A stretch of 55,561 nucleotides of DNA from Bacillota bacterium (GCA_030530285.1 JAUMVD010000007.1:1-55561), one strand, 5' to 3'; shown: positions 1 to 12,600, counted from the first letter of the stretch. Program-made: numbers and translations. The notes: a model not told the origin generated them from the letters alone.

Positions 1-36
1 GGTGATTATATCAAAATGAACGACCTAATTACAATT

Positions 37-3000
37 TTACTGTATCACGCCATTTCTCGTGAGTTTCGTTATTTTCTTAGAAGTCTTCTTGTATCCTGTC
101 CTGATGACGGTTCTGGCGCCATCGGTAAATTCAGCGTCTTTCGCGATCTGGATTTCATATCCCGTGATGCGCTTCTTTGACATCTTGGACTTTTGCGCTT
201 TCCACTTAGCTGTGATGTACGTCTTGCCGCGCTTCGGCGTTTTGATCGCCGCGGCCTTTGGTTTGATGTTGAACGCCACATCCACGGTGCCCGTGTAGTC
301 TCCGGTTCCCGTGATGGTGACTATGCCGGCGCCGACATTCTTGTTATTGGAATAAACGATGGTATAGTCCGTTCCCTCCTGCAATAGCTTGCCTCTGGCT
401 TCAACGGTTACCGCCGGCTTTAAGTATTTACCCGTGTAAACCATGTCGCCCACCGTTACCATGCTGCCTTTCAGCTCCAGAATTTCAGGCTCCGGATCCT
501 TAGGAGGCTCTATCGCCTGATCCGGGAACGCGTTGTTGAAACTGTTTACCGCCTCATCCAGGGACGTTCTGATGATATCATTCAGCAATTCGCTTTGGGC
601 AGCCGTCAGTCCGTTATACGCAGCGACCGCTTCCTGAAGCGCCTGCTTCGCCTCGGCAATTACCGCAGCATCCTCGACATTCTCCGGGTCCAGGGCTGTA
701 TAATCTGGAAGACTCCTCAGCCGCTCGAGGATATACATGGCGACTCGGTCCGCCTCAATCTGATCCAGCTCGGACATTCTGGTTTCCGCAGATTCTAATG
801 CCTCGAGAACCTCCTGCGGGATCAAAGCCTTTTGTGCTGCCGTAAGGCCGTCGTAAGCATCGCGGGCAGCGGTCACGGCTGCCGCGTCATCGATCGTCAG
901 ATCGGCGTTGGCCGGAAGTGCGTTGATCATATTGATCACCGCATCCGCCGCTTCCTGATCGGCTGCGGACGGACCTGACGGATCATCCCATCCGTCCTTG
1001 GTGAATTCCATCATGTTGCTCTGTCCCCAACTTCCGTCTTCAAGAACGACTTTGCAGAAGATTTTCGCAGTGGAACCATTATACGCCAGAATTTCGCTGA
1101 TCCTCTCCGTAGTCGCAACGCCCATCGTATATTTATGTATTCTCACAGCCTCGTAGTCGTATCCTTCGTAAGCCAGGTATTTGTAGTCATCGTTGCTGAG
1201 CAAATGGAAGCTTTTGCCATCATTTCCCGATGGTTCTATCACGCAGGCTTCCGGGGTATTGCTCTGCAGCTGCGTGATCGCTGTCCAGACGACATATACT
1301 TCACCGGTATAGCCTGCCGGTTTCTCAACCTGACAGCTGAGTTTTGTGGCTGTTGTCGGATAACCGCTGAAGGAAGTCATGGACGCCTTGACATTGATCG
1401 GGTCCTTCTCGATTCCCTGGCCTCCGCTGCCGGTTTCCTTCGCGATGGTCACCGTATTATTATACGTTGCGGCATAGTCATCATCCGCAAGCGGATTCAG
1501 GTAGATGGCTTTTGCCGTCGAATTCTCTACATCCAAACTCCCGTGATCTACCGCTTTGCCTGCATCGCCCGATCTGGCCTTGCCGTTTCCCGCGATATTC
1601 AGATCGCACCGGTATGTGTCGCTAAAGTGCATTCCGTTGCCGGCAGATCCAAAGAAATCCGTCAGGCCGCAGGTATTGCCGCCATCTCCTCCGGTCACTT
1701 CACCGTTTACGATATAGTAATTCGTGCCGTTATCGCCGGAGTTCACATTGTAGGATTCATAGATCCCTTCGCCGCCGCTTCCGGCAGCCCCTGTGATGGA
1801 AGATCCGCCGTTTCCTCCGGAAACGGTTCCTTCTATGTCAATGATGCCCCAATCGCGGTGATATTCATTGGCATCTTCACATGCAAAACGCTCCGCGTCG
1901 CCGTACAGCGCGATCCCTGCGCCTCCGTCGGCGCCATCTTCGTCAAGCGCTGCCACCTCAGGCGCATTGCCGCCTTTGACCGTGCCCGCAACATAGATGC
2001 CCATATCATCGCTTGTTTCGGACTTTGCCTGCCAACCGTCGCCGGTATATCCCTCTACGTCTCTGGTCAGACCGATGTCTCCGGCCCATATGGCGATGCC
2101 GTTTCCAGCGTCTGCTACATTGAACTGATTGGTATTATCCGGTCCGCCATACGAGATCGCGCCACCCAGTCTGTTGATTGTTTTATTGCTGCCAAAGTCA
2201 AACCCGCCGCAGCTGCTGCCGCTTACGGTGCTGTTTTCACCCACATTGATGTACATTCTGCCTACGCCGGTCTTGATGCCGTCACCGCCTCTTCCGGCGT
2301 AAATCCCTGCCACACTGGTGACGTTTCTAGCGTAGTCGCTGACAGCTTGATCCGCCATTACGGTTTCCGCGGCACTGCTCGTCATCAAAGCGTACTCCGT
2401 CGGTGTGAACTCGCTCATATCGAAATTACCGCCTTTGCCGCCCGTTACCACGCCATCCTCAACGCTTATCTTCGCATAGACCAACGATAGAGGACCGGAC
2501 AGCAAGCCGGAGTTTTCCTGGCTGATTCCGGCGCCGCCGCTTCCCGCTGTGGTATGTGGATGGTCGGATCTGCTGCCGGTAAATTCCGCAATGTTATACA
2601 GCCACTCCTCACTGGTCATATCTCCTCCGTCTCCGCCGATCAGCTCTGCTCCGCCGGTTACGTTCAAACCGTATTCCAGTTTGCCGTTATCTGCATTCGG
2701 GTAATACTCAGAATGCACAAACTCCACGGCCGCTCCGCCGTCCGCGCCGGATTTGAAATGATTCTCACTTTCGTATATAGCGCCTTTACCGCCTGTGATA
2801 CGGCCGGGGCCTTTGATCTCCACATCGAATTCATCGGCCTGGATTTCGATCGCATTGTTGCCGCGGGCCGCGTCTATATCATCGCCGCTCATGCCGAACA
2901 TGGCCGACAGTTCGTGTCCGTTCAGATCCAGGACCACCTTGTCCCCGGACGCGCCCTTAATGAATTGCACCGGCGCATCCAGTGTCAGATCCCTGCTTAA

Positions 3001-3204
3001 CGTTATCGTCATGACAGCTCCGGATTTCGTGACGGCCGCTTCGTTGTGAAATGCTGCCTCCGCGGCGGAAACATCTCCGCTGGCCACTTCTCCTCCAGGC
3101 GCTGTCCGCGTCATATCTGCAAATGAAAATTGTACATTGGTGATCGTCAACGCCATAACTATCGACAGTGCTATGGCGCAAATCCGTGCGATAGATCGTT
3201 TCAT
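37..3204 (-). CDS. Secreted beta-helix-like surface protein with truncated C-terminal Fn3-like domain
   Basis: Start taken at MKRSIARICA because AGGGAG lies 8 bases upstream; the frame stays open 23 codons further up but that part covers the likely promoter. The protein has 1055 residues. Order: signal peptide (about 1-30); a long region rich in GGxGG and GGDGG turns with short hydrophobic strands (about 40-620), like a parallel beta-helix passenger; two helical segments of the AARDAYDGLTAAQKAL type (about 740-890); a bacterial Ig-like domain with YTGKYLKPAV and GTGDYTG (about 905-985); and a lysine-rich fibronectin-type module. That module stops after strand E: the Y-x-V-R-x-R-A-Y and W-S-K-x-K segments seen in sister proteins of this window are missing. 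No LPXTG or membrane anchor is visible. It is probably a cell-surface adhesin or matrix protein, but the exact role cannot be read from the sequence. Confidence 0.72.
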   Translation of the reverse strand: MKRSIARICAIALSIVMALTITNVQFSFADMTRTAPGGEVASGDVSAAEAAFHNEAAVTKSGAVMTITLSRDLTLDAPVQFIKGASGDKVVLDLNGHELSAMFGMSGDDIDAARGNNAIEIQADEFDVEIKGPGRITGGKGAIYESENHFKSGADGGAAVEFVHSEYYPNADNGKLEYGLNVTGGAELIGGDGGDMTSEEWLYNIAEFTGSRSDHPHTTAGSGGAGISQENSGLLSGPLSLVYAKISVEDGVVTGGKGGNFDMSEFTPTEYALMTSSAAETVMADQAVSDYARNVTSVAGIYAGRGGDGIKTGVGRMYINVGENSTVSGSSCGGFDFGSNKTINRLGGAISYGGPDNTNQFNVADAGNGIAIWAGDIGLTRDVEGYTGDGWQAKSETSDDMGIYVAGTVKGGNAPEVAALDEDGADGGAGIALYGDAERFACEDANEYHRDWGIIDIEGTVSGGNGGSSITGAAGSGGEGIYESYNVNSGDNGTNYYIVNGEVTGGDGGNTCGLTDFFGSAGNGMHFSDTYRCDLNIAGNGKARSGDAGKAVDHGSLDVENSTAKAIYLNPLADDDYAATYNNTVTIAKETGSGGQGIEKDPINVKASMTSFSGYPTTATKLSCQVEKPAGYTGEVYVVWTAITQLQSNTPEACVIEPSGNDGKSFHLLSNDDYKYLAYEGYDYEAVRIHKYTMGVATTERISEILAYNGSTAKIFCKVVLEDGSWGQSNMMEFTKDGWDDPSGPSAADQEAADAVINMINALPANADLTIDDAAAVTAARDAYDGLTAAQKALIPQEVLEALESAETRMSELDQIEADRVAMYILERLRSLPDYTALDPENVEDAAVIAEAKQALQEAVAAYNGLTAAQSELLNDIIRTSLDEAVNSFNNAFPDQAIEPPKDPEPEILELKGSMVTVGDMVYTGKYLKPAVTVEARGKLLQEGTDYTIVYSNNKNVGAGIVTITGTGDYTGTVDVAFNIKPKAAAIKTPKRGKTYITAKWKAQKSKMSKKRITGYEIQIAKDAEFTDGARTVIRTGYKKTSKKITKLTRNGVIQ

Positions 3205-3241
3205 GATTTTTCTCCCTGCATCATAAGTTCCCTTTTTCTGT

Positions 3242-3271
3242 ATTCTATCACAGCGCGGCAGGAATTGGCAC
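3242..3271 (-). promoter_or_regulatory. Candidate promoter of the first surface-protein gene
   Basis: On the minus strand an extended -10 (TGA TAGAAT, hexamer 3242-3247) is preceded after 18 bases by GTGCCA (3266-3271). It would give a leader of about 30 bases before the ATG at 3204. The -35 is poor, so this rests mainly on the extended -10. Confidence 0.4.
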
Positions 3272-3372
3272 ATTTTTCTGTCAATTCGAGTTGTTCGAGC
3301 GCGCGGCGCCTACTGCTGCTCAGTGTTGGGGTTTGACCAGCTGCTGCTTCTTGATCCGGTCTTAGCCGCTCA

Positions 3373-3552
3373 GTTTCCACCGATTTGAAATCATTTACAC
3401 GGGTTGCAGAGGTTTTTGGTGGAGTTATTTCCTGCGTATATTCGCGCAAAGGCTTGAAACTCCACCCGTACGCATTTATATCAAAGGCTCCGGTGGGATT
3501 TCTTGAAATGCGTCCACCGGATCACGGCTAATCGGCCTGTATCGGTGGAAAC
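3373..3552. repeat. Cluster of GGTGG/CCACC inverted repeats
   Basis: This gene-free stretch between the giant protein gene and the first gene holds alternating boxes: TTTCCACCG (about 3374), GGTGGAGTT (3418-3426), AACTCCACC (3458-3466), TCCGGTGG (3490-3497), CCACCGGA (about 3515-3522) and CGGTGGAAA (about 3543-3551). Adjacent boxes form perfect 8-9 base inverted repeats, and the outermost two also match each other. None is followed by a T-run, so they are not simple terminators. They could be a regulator-binding array or a nested RNA structure. No gene is supported in 3272-3600. Confidence 0.55.
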
Positions 3553-3553
3553 T

Positions 3554-3589
3554 GGGCAGAAATCGCAAACCGGGCAGAAACGGCAAACC
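3554..3589. repeat. Two-copy 18-base tandem repeat
   Basis: GGGCAGAAATCGCAAACC (3554-3571) is followed directly by GGGCAGAAACGGCAAACC (3572-3589), with two differences. It lies just beyond the terminator of the giant protein gene. Confidence 0.8.
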
Positions 3590-3602
3590 GGCCATATATA
3601 GC

Positions 3603-3632
3603 AAAACAGGAGACCCTGTTGGATCTCCTGTT
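3603..3632 (-). terminator. Intrinsic terminator of the giant surface-protein gene
   Basis: On the minus strand ACAGGAGATCC and GGGTCTCCTGT form an 11-base-pair stem (one G-U) around an AACA loop, followed by TTTT. It lies about 40 bases after the stop codon at 3674. Confidence 0.88.
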
Positions 3633-3673
3633 TGTTGTTATTTAGGTTTGCTGTTAGTCAGATCTGCTGATCG

Positions 3674-6600
3674 CTATGCAGCTGTTTCCGGTTCCGGTCC
3701 TTCCTGGTCGTCGTCAGTTTTCTTCTTCGCGATGATTGCGACGATTACCTGGATTGCCAGGATGATAACCATGAGGATCGTCCACTTGTCGACCCAAGTC
3801 CACGGATCGCTCATATCCTCTGTGAGGATGAATGCGATGATCGCGCCGATTGCCGGAATGATGCTCGCCAGTCTGACTCCACCCTTACGCTTGATCTCTG
3901 TCGTCTCGCCTGTCTCCTCATCTTCTTCTCTTCTCTTACCGAAGTATCTGATGAGCATGATCAGTGAGAGCAGTGCAGTGATGATCGCGCAGATCAGGTT
4001 GATCAGTGCCCAGTATGACTGTACCGGTGCCTTTGGTGTCGCGTTGTCATCGATCACTGTCTGAGGTACTGTGTTGTCAGCGATGACCGTTGGCGTCGGG
4101 CCAGGTGCAGGTCCAGGTCCAGGACCAGGGCCAGGGCCAGGTGCCGGTGGTGTCGGCGTTGGAGCCGGCTTTACTCTCAGCGTTCCGAGACGCTCGGTGA
4201 TCGTGTAGTTCGACGGATCCGCATTGGTCCACTCAATGTCGTAAGTGTTCTTGCTTGAACCTACCTTCGTTCTGGATCCTGTTGCCGTTACTTCAGCTTC
4301 ATCTCCGTCTACAAGACCTGTGATGGTGGCTGTCTTCTTCTTGAGTGCCTTACCGTCATATGTCTTAGAAGCGCTTCCCGTTCTGATCGTTACTGCCTTT
4401 GGTGTAACTGTCATGGTCAGCTCTGCCGTAACCGTCTCGTAGTTGTCGTTTGTAGCTCTTACGAGAACTGTCGTGGAGTCGCTTACATTCTTGACCGTCG
4501 GAGGCTCAGTGGTCCATGTCTTACCGCCATCGGTACTGTATTCGATCGTTGTGCCATCCTTGACATTGACCGAAACGTTGGCAGCGTGGTCATTGCCGTC
4601 ATATACGCCGTTGTAATCATTTGTCGTGATTACCAGAGTTCCGGCCTTTGTGATTTCGAAATTACCCTTCTCGTAAGTTACCTTGTAGTTACCCTGTTCT
4701 TCCTCTCCGGAAGGATTGATGTCATAGTTGCCTACGTTTTCACCAGGGTCTCTTTCAACGGTATACTGAATCTCGAAGTCATCGATTACTCCGGTTACCT
4801 CTGCAGTGAGTTCCGGATCATCGTCGCCGTAAACCTTATTGTTGTCGTATGCTTTGACCACAACCTCCGCTCTGGTGACTTCCAGAGTGACGGTCTTCTC
4901 AACAGGGTTGTAATTATCGTTTGTGACTCTTACGGTTACCTCTGTCGTTCCGACATCGGTTCTGCTTGGAACATCCTCGCTCCATGTCTGACCTCCGTCA
5001 GTGCTGTACTCGATCTTTGTTCCGTCTGTTACCTCAGGCGTTACCGTCGGTTCATGGCTCTGTGCATCGTATACACCCTTGTAGCCTTCGACATCGACAT
5101 CCATATTCGCCGGATTGATGGTGAGCGTTCCAGGTTCGTACTTAACAGTGTAGTTGCCCTGCGTCTCGTCACCACTTACTGTGATCTCATAGTCGCCTAC
5201 GTTCTCACCAGGCTCACGCTCGAAGCTGAAGTCAAGCAGATCATCGGCGCTCTCGCCGTTAACCATACCGGTTACTTCTGCTGTCCAGGTCGGATCAGAA
5301 TCGCCATATGTCTTATCCTTATTGTCCGCCTTGACTGTTACTACCGCACGATCGATGGTCAGCGTTCCTTCGTCTGTAGCCGTCTCGTAATTGTCGTTCT
5401 CGGCCTTAACCAGGTAAGTCACGCTTCCTGCATCCGTGATGCTAGGTGGAGTCTGGCTCCAAGTCTCGCCGCCGTCAGTGCTGTAGGAAATGGTCGTGCC
5501 TTCAGGAACATCGCCTGTGATTCCGCCATTGAGCGGAGTTCCGTCATAAGTCTTGCTTCCGTCTATTGCAGTTACTGCAAAGGCATCCGCCTTGCTGATG
5601 GTCAGCGTTCCTGTCTTATATTCAATGGTGTAGTTGCCCTGGGTCTCATCACCTGCCGGAGTGATCGTGTAGGTTCCTACATTTTCGCCAGGCTCTCTGC
5701 TTACGTCGAAGTCAATGGTATCGTTTCCAACGAGTCCTTCAACGACTGTCGTAAGCTCAGGATCATCTTCGCCGTATTTCTTAGCCTGGTTTTCGGCCTG
5801 AACGGTTACTGTCTTGCGGTCAACCTTGAGTGTTCCTTCATCGGTAGCATCCTCATAGTTAGGGTTTGTCGCCTTGACAATGTAGTCGACTTCACCGACA
5901 TCCGTGATGCTAGGAATCTGGTCACTCCATGTCTGTCCGCCATCTGTACTGTACTGTACGGTCGTGCCGTCAGGTACGGACAGGGTCGCGCCACCGCTAT
6001 GTGGTTTGCCATCATAGGTGCCGTCATAGTCTATCGCGGTGACGGACATGGTTGCCTTTGTAATTTCCTGGTAACCATCTGTTACATTGAATGTAACGTT
6101 TGTGAAGTTGCCGTTCGTGTTGCTGAACTGCTGCGGGGTGAGACCCATATCGGTCTGGCCTGCGTCAGTTCTCGTAGCCGAGTCAGTACCGTTGAACGCG
6201 AAGTCCTTCGTTACATCGTAGAGAGCATTGTCAGCCGACGCATCATATCCTGTAACTGTATGGGATTGTCCGTCGTATACCGTCGTATTATTGTGACCTG
6301 TGATCGTCACTGTCACCTCGATCGGTGTGATCTTCTGATATCCGTCTGTGATCACGAAGTTTACATCACTGAAGTTCTCGTTCGTATTCGTAAACTGCGA
6401 TGCTACGAGACCCATATCGCTCTGGCCCGCATTCGTTCTCGCTGCTGAGTCAGTACCGCTGAAGGTGAAGTCCTTCGTGACATCGTACAGCGCATTGTTT
6501 GCTTTAGCAGTATATCCGCTGACGCTATGTTCTGTTCCATCATATGGCAGCGTGCTGTTGTTGCCCACGATGGTGACAGTAATGTCGATCGGTGTGATCG

Positions 6601-9600
6601 TCTGATAGCCGTCTGTTACGTTAAACGTTACTGTCTTGAAGTTCGCGTTGTTATTCTTGAACTGATCTGCTGTCAGGTTCATATTGGCAGTGCCTACATC
6701 CTGTCTGGTCGCAGTTGCCGTTCCTGAGAATGAGAAGTCTGCCTCAGTGTACAGATCACTGCTGATGTTCGTTACATCATAGCCTGTTACAGTGTGCTCT
6801 GCTCCGTCATATGGCAGCGTGCTGTTATGACCTGTAATGGTTACAGTCACATCAATCGGCTTCACTTCTACATAACCATCTTTTGCTACGACGAATGTCA
6901 CATTCTCGAAGTTGGTGTTGGTATTCGTGAACTGCTCCGGTGCCAGATTCATGTTCGTCTTGCCGGCATCCGTTCTCGTTACTGTCTTCGTACCGCTGAA
7001 AGTGAAGTCCGCTTCCGTATACAGTGGGTTGTCGATGTGAATGTAATATCCGTCCGCGGTATGTTCTTCGCCATCATAATCCACTGAGACCTGCTTACCT
7101 GTAATGGTTACCGTTACGCTGATCGGCTTGATCTCCTGATAGCCGTCTGTGATGTTGAATACTACGTTTGTGAAGTTCTTGTTATTATTTGTGAACTGAT
7201 CTGCTGTCAGGTTCATGTTGGTCTTACCAACGTCAGTTCTCGTCGCTGTAGCTTCGCCGCTGAAGGAGAAGTCCGCTTCCGTATACAGGTCGCTGCTTAT
7301 ATTCGTAACTTCGTAGCCGGTTGCCGTGTGGCTCTCGCCGTCGTAATCAACACTGCTCTGCGTTCCCTTGATGTCAACCGTAACGCTGATCGGTGTGATC
7401 TCCTGATAACCGTCTGTAACAACGAATACTACGTTCTCGAAGTTTTCATTAGTATTCCTGAACATGCCGGAGGTAAGTCCCATTTCGTCCTTACCGGCAT
7501 CTTTCTGGGAGGCAGTAGCGGTTCCTCCTGTAAACTCGAAGTCGGCCTCTGTATACAGCGAATCGTTGATCTCTACATCATATCCGCTGACGCTGTGTTC
7601 AGTTCCATCATACGGTACTGAACTCTGATGTCCGGTTATGGTTACAACAATAGCACCCTTCTTAGTGATCGTCTGGTAACCATCCGTGATTTCGAATGTT
7701 ACATTCGCAAAGTTGCCGTTCTTGTTTTCGAACTGGCTTTCAGACAGATTCATGTAGGTCGTTCCCTGAGTTGTTCTGGAAGCCTTTGCTTCTCCGGTGA
7801 AAGTGAAGTCTGCCTCAGTGTACAGGTCACTGCTGATGTTCGTTACATCATAGCCCGTTACTGTGTGCTCCTCACCATCATATGGATCAGTATGATTATT
7901 ACCAACGATTGTTACCGTTACGTCAATCGGAGTAATCGTCTGATAACCATCTGTTATATCGAATGTTACCGTCTCGAAGTTCGGATTGGTGTTTGTGAAC
8001 TGGTCTTCGTTAAGACCCATTTCCTTAGTTCCGACATTCTTCTGGGTAGCGGATGCTGTCCCGCTGAATGTGAAGTCAACATTGTCTCCGGTTACCTTAT
8101 ACAGGTCGTTACTTGATGTTGCTGTATAGCCGGTTACTGTATGATCTTTTCCATCGTATGGATCAGTATGATTGTTACCTACGATCGTTACTGTAACATC
8201 GATCTTTTTGATCTCCTGGTAACCGTCGGTGACATTGAAGGTTACCGTGCCGAAGTTGGTGTTCGTGTTTGTGAACTGAGATGCATCAAGACCCATCGGG
8301 GTTTTGCCTGCATCGGTTCTCGCAGCTTCTGCTGTGCCGCTGAACGTGAAGTCTGCTTCCGTATACAGCGGATTGCTGATCGTTACTTCGTATCCCGATA
8401 CACTGTGCTCGTTTCCATCGTAATCAACAGAACTGTTCTTACCAACGATAGTTACCGTTACGTCGATCGGCTTGATCTCCTGGTAACCATCAGTTACGTT
8501 GAACGTTACCGTACCGAAGTTGGTGTTCGTGTTAGTGAACTGGCTTGCAGTAAGGCCCATATCAGTCTTGCCAACATCCGTTCTTGAAGCTGTAGCAGTC
8601 CCGCTGAATGTGAAGTCTGCTTCCGTATAGAGGCTATTGCTTATACTCGTAACTTCATATCCCGTTGCAGTATGTTCTGTGCCGTCGTAATTTTCACTTT
8701 TCTGAGTTCCCTTGATGTTAACCGTTACGTTGATCGGCTTGATCTCCTGGTAACCATCAGTTACGTTGAAGGTTACCGTTCCGAAGTTAGTGTTTGTATT
8801 CGTGAACTGGGATTCGCTAAGACCCATGTCAGTCTTGCCGGCATCGGTTCTCGTAGCTTCTGCTGTTCCGTTGAACGTGAAGTCTGCTGCCGTGTAGAGC
8901 GGATTGCTGATCGTTACTTCGTAGCCTGATACGCCGTGCTCGTTTCCGTCGTAATCAACAGAACTGTGATCACCAACGATCGTTACAGTTACATCGATCG
9001 GCTCAATGGTCTGATAACCGTCGGTTACCTGGAAGGTTACCGTTTCAAAGTTCGGATTCGTGTTGACGAACTGATTCGCCGCAAGACCCATGTTGGTCGT
9101 TCCAACATCCTCTCTGGAGGCTGCAGCCGTTCCGCTGAACGTGAAGTCAACATTATCTCCGGTTACCTTATACAGGTCGTTACTTGATGTTGCTGTATAG
9201 CCGGTTATTGTATGCGTTTTTCCATCATAGTCTGCCGTATTGTTGGCACCGACGATGGTTACTACTGCGTTGATTTTATTTATAGTCTGGTATCCATCGT
9301 TTACAACGAAGGTTACGTTGAAGTTGTCATCCGTATTCGCGAACTGACTTACGGCCAGATTCATCGGAGTTGTTCCGGCATCTGTTCTCTTCGCGATCGG
9401 CTTATCGTTTTCGTCAAGCTCAACGTTTGCATCCGGTGTGAATGTTACGCTGGTGCTGTAGTTATACAGATCGTTGTCAGCCTTGATGTTGTATCCCGTT
9501 ACCTTATGGGACGCGCCATTGTAGTCTGTCTCATCGTTATTACCTGTTATCGTTACCGTCACATCGATCGGATTGATGGTCATGCTTCCGTCAACAACGA

Positions 9601-12600
9601 CGAACTCTACATCTTCGAAGTTCTCGTTCGTATTGGTGAACATTGCAGGCTTCAGACCCATGTCCTTGGTTCCGACATTCGTCTGCGTTGCAGATGCCGT
9701 TCCGTTGAATGCGAAGTCTGCTTCCGTATAAAGCGGATTGCTGATGCTTACGGTATAGCCGGTTGCTGTATGAGGCTGTCCGTTATAGTCAGCTTCCATC
9801 TTGTTACCGGTTATCGTTACAACGACCTTCTCCGCAGAAGTGATGATCATCTTACCATCGGTAACGTTGAATGTTACATCAAAGTTATCGTTATTGTTTG
9901 TGAACTGACCTGCAGTCAGGTTCATCGGAGTTTCACCCTTAGGCGTTCTCGTAGCTGTCGCTTCACCGCTGAATGTAAAGTCTGCGGCAGTATACAGGTT
10001 GCTGCTGATATTCGTTACATCATATCCTGTTACTGTGTGCGGATTACCATCGTAAGCCTTCGTATCTATGTGACCCGCGATATCTACAGTAACCTCCAGA
10101 GGTGTGATCTCAAGTGATCCGTCAGTTACATCGAATGTTACGTCGAAGTTAGCGTTGGTGTTCGTGAACTGAGTATCGCTCAGGTTCATCGGATATGTAC
10201 CGACATCAGTGCCCTTTGCAGTCTGGTTGCCACTGAATGTGAAGTCGCCAACCGTATACAGCGGATTACTGATCTCGGTTACTTCATAGCCTGTAACATT
10301 CTGTTCTGCCCCGTTATATACCTCGGTGTCGGTGTTACCTTTGATTTTGACCGTAACTTCCAGCGGAGTGATCGTCATGGATCCATCCTGACCGATGACA
10401 AATGTTACGTTGAAGTTATCATTATTATTAGTAAACTTATCAGCGGTAAGACCCATGTTTGTGGTCCCAACGTCCTTTCTCGTTGCAGTGTCGCTGCCGC
10501 TGAAGCTGAAGTCCTTATCATCGCCTTCTACGTCATACAGATTGCTGCTCGCCTCGGCGGTGTATCCGGTGACGCTCTGGTTCTCGCCGTTATATGGCTT
10601 GCTGTCTGTATTTCCTGTGATGGTTACGGTGACATCCAGCGGTGTGATCTTAAGCCAGCCATCTGTTACTGTAAATGTAACGTCGTAGTTGGCGGCGACT
10701 TCTTCACTACTTACGCTGAACTGTGATTCAGCAAGTCCCATCGGGTACTTGTTGTCGTCGATGGTCACATCCGTGCCCTTGGCCTCTGCAGTGCCAGTGA
10801 AGGTGATGTCGTCCTCAGTGATCGATACGCCCGCCGGAATCGTAACTTCATAACCAGTTACGCTCTGTTCTGAGCCCGTATATGTCTTCGTATCCGTATT
10901 ACCTGTAATTGTGATGTTGACCTGCTTCTTGGTGATCTTAAGCCAGCCGTCAACTACCGTCAGGTCTTCTTCGGCATCAAAAGCATACTGACCAGGTGTT
11001 ACTGTGAACATATCCTTCGTCAGGTTCATGTTGTATGTGCCGACATCTGTTCCTGAAGCCTTTGCCTGTCCGTCAATCGCCACGGAAACTCCTTCAGGAG
11101 CAGTTGTGGTCCATTCACCATCTCCTACTTTATATTTAACTGTGTAGCCGGTGACGTTCTGCTCTGCGCCGTTATATTCCCTTGTACCTGTGTTACCGGT
11201 GATCATTACCTGCAGCTTCGGCTGCCATACGGCGAACATTGCCTGATATGGAGTTTCTTCATCGGCCGCAACCTGCGTTACAGTCTTGCCGGTGGTGCTG
11301 GTCAGGTGGAATGATCCATTACCTTCCTTATTATAATAGAGGTACGGTGCTGAAAGATTCTGTGTGAAGTTAGCAGGATTGTTCTCAAAAGCTTCGATGT
11401 CGGCTGCGCTGTTTCCAATATCTACTCTCGCCCAACCGATGAAGTTAAATCCTTCACGGGTCTGTGCCGACTGGATGTCAACCGCCTCGTTGATCTTCAG
11501 AGGGTTACCGCCCTCACCTGTCGTATCCTTGTGGAACGCAGGTGAACCGTCATTCTTATACCAGCTAATCTGAGTTGGGGTTGCCTCTTCAGGATCGCTG
11601 TATTGCGCTCTGAGCTGGACAGTATATCTCTTCGTGATGTCAGGATGCTCAGGATCTATGATTTCTTCTACTCTGGCATCTTCCTGAAGTACGCTAAAGC
11701 TCGCTCCCGGATCTACTGTCTTCGGTCCGGCAGTGTCTTCATACTGACCTGTTTCTTCGTTGTATCTCTGGATGACCCAGTACTTGAACTCTTTGCCTTC
11801 CGGTGCCGTTGGAGCTGCACCTGCTGTGGCCTCGGAGCTGTCAAGATACAGCGTTCTGTCCGTAGGAGGATTGCTTCCGCCATTCGCGTCATAAATTATG
11901 CCTATGCCATCTGCTCCATCAAGAGTCTTCCTCCACTTAGCGTAAAGATTGAACTCCTTCGTGATCCAGAATCTTTTGACATCTGCGTTTGTTGTCGCCC
12001 CGTTGCCCCACTTATCCATCGGATCCGTCATGTGAGTGGTCTTGTCATATTCCGTTGTGACTGTGGAATTGTTCAGGACGGTATCCGCGTTAAAAACATG
12101 CTGATACTGCGGATCTGTATACCATCCAACAAACTCATATCCTGTACGCTGTCCTGTCGGTGTACTGATCTTGCCGCCGCTTGAAACACGGAAGTTCATA
12201 TCCTGATTTTCTGAACCCCAGTCGAGTGTCGGGTCTGTTCCCGCGTTTGGATGCAGGAATACACGGTACTGCGTCAGGCGCCACTTGGCATATACGTTCA
12301 CCCCGCCTTCCGGCATAGTGTCAAAATTGCATTCGTGTCCCTGCGTGCAGTTTTCGTCCAAATACCAACCCTCAAAGACATATTCGCCATAGGTTGGTTC
12401 GTAGTAATTATCTCCACCCTTATTGTATGATGAAATGTCGGCACCATATGAAATGCCTGTTTCTGTGTGTAATTGTCCTCTATTCGCTTCTCCCTCTATT
12501 GGGTTGTTGTTTCCATCAACATACACACCATCCATATAATTGATTGAATAATGTTTTCTCTCGTAATAGAACTTGATGGTGTAATTGTTGCCGTTATTAA

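Noticed and set aside
1135..2490. A long plus-strand frame (451 codons) opposite the first surface-protein gene
   Set aside because: It is antisense to a gene with signal peptide and domain structure; its composition is that of a mirror frame and it has no family resemblance.
3201..3449. An open minus-strand frame of 82 codons ending on the ATG of the first surface-protein gene
   Set aside because: It has no ribosome site, runs over the likely promoter and the inverted-repeat cluster, and its composition does not resemble a conserved protein.
4586..10117. Several long plus-strand frames with repeating C-Y-I-E-C-Y-R-L-E-V-like text
   Set aside because: They are mirror translations of the 90-residue repeats on the minus strand, which explains their periodicity.
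6052..11220. Regularly spaced repeats that could suggest a CRISPR or satellite array
   Set aside because: The period of about 270 bases is in frame and codes for protein domains throughout; there are no short identical repeats with unique spacers.
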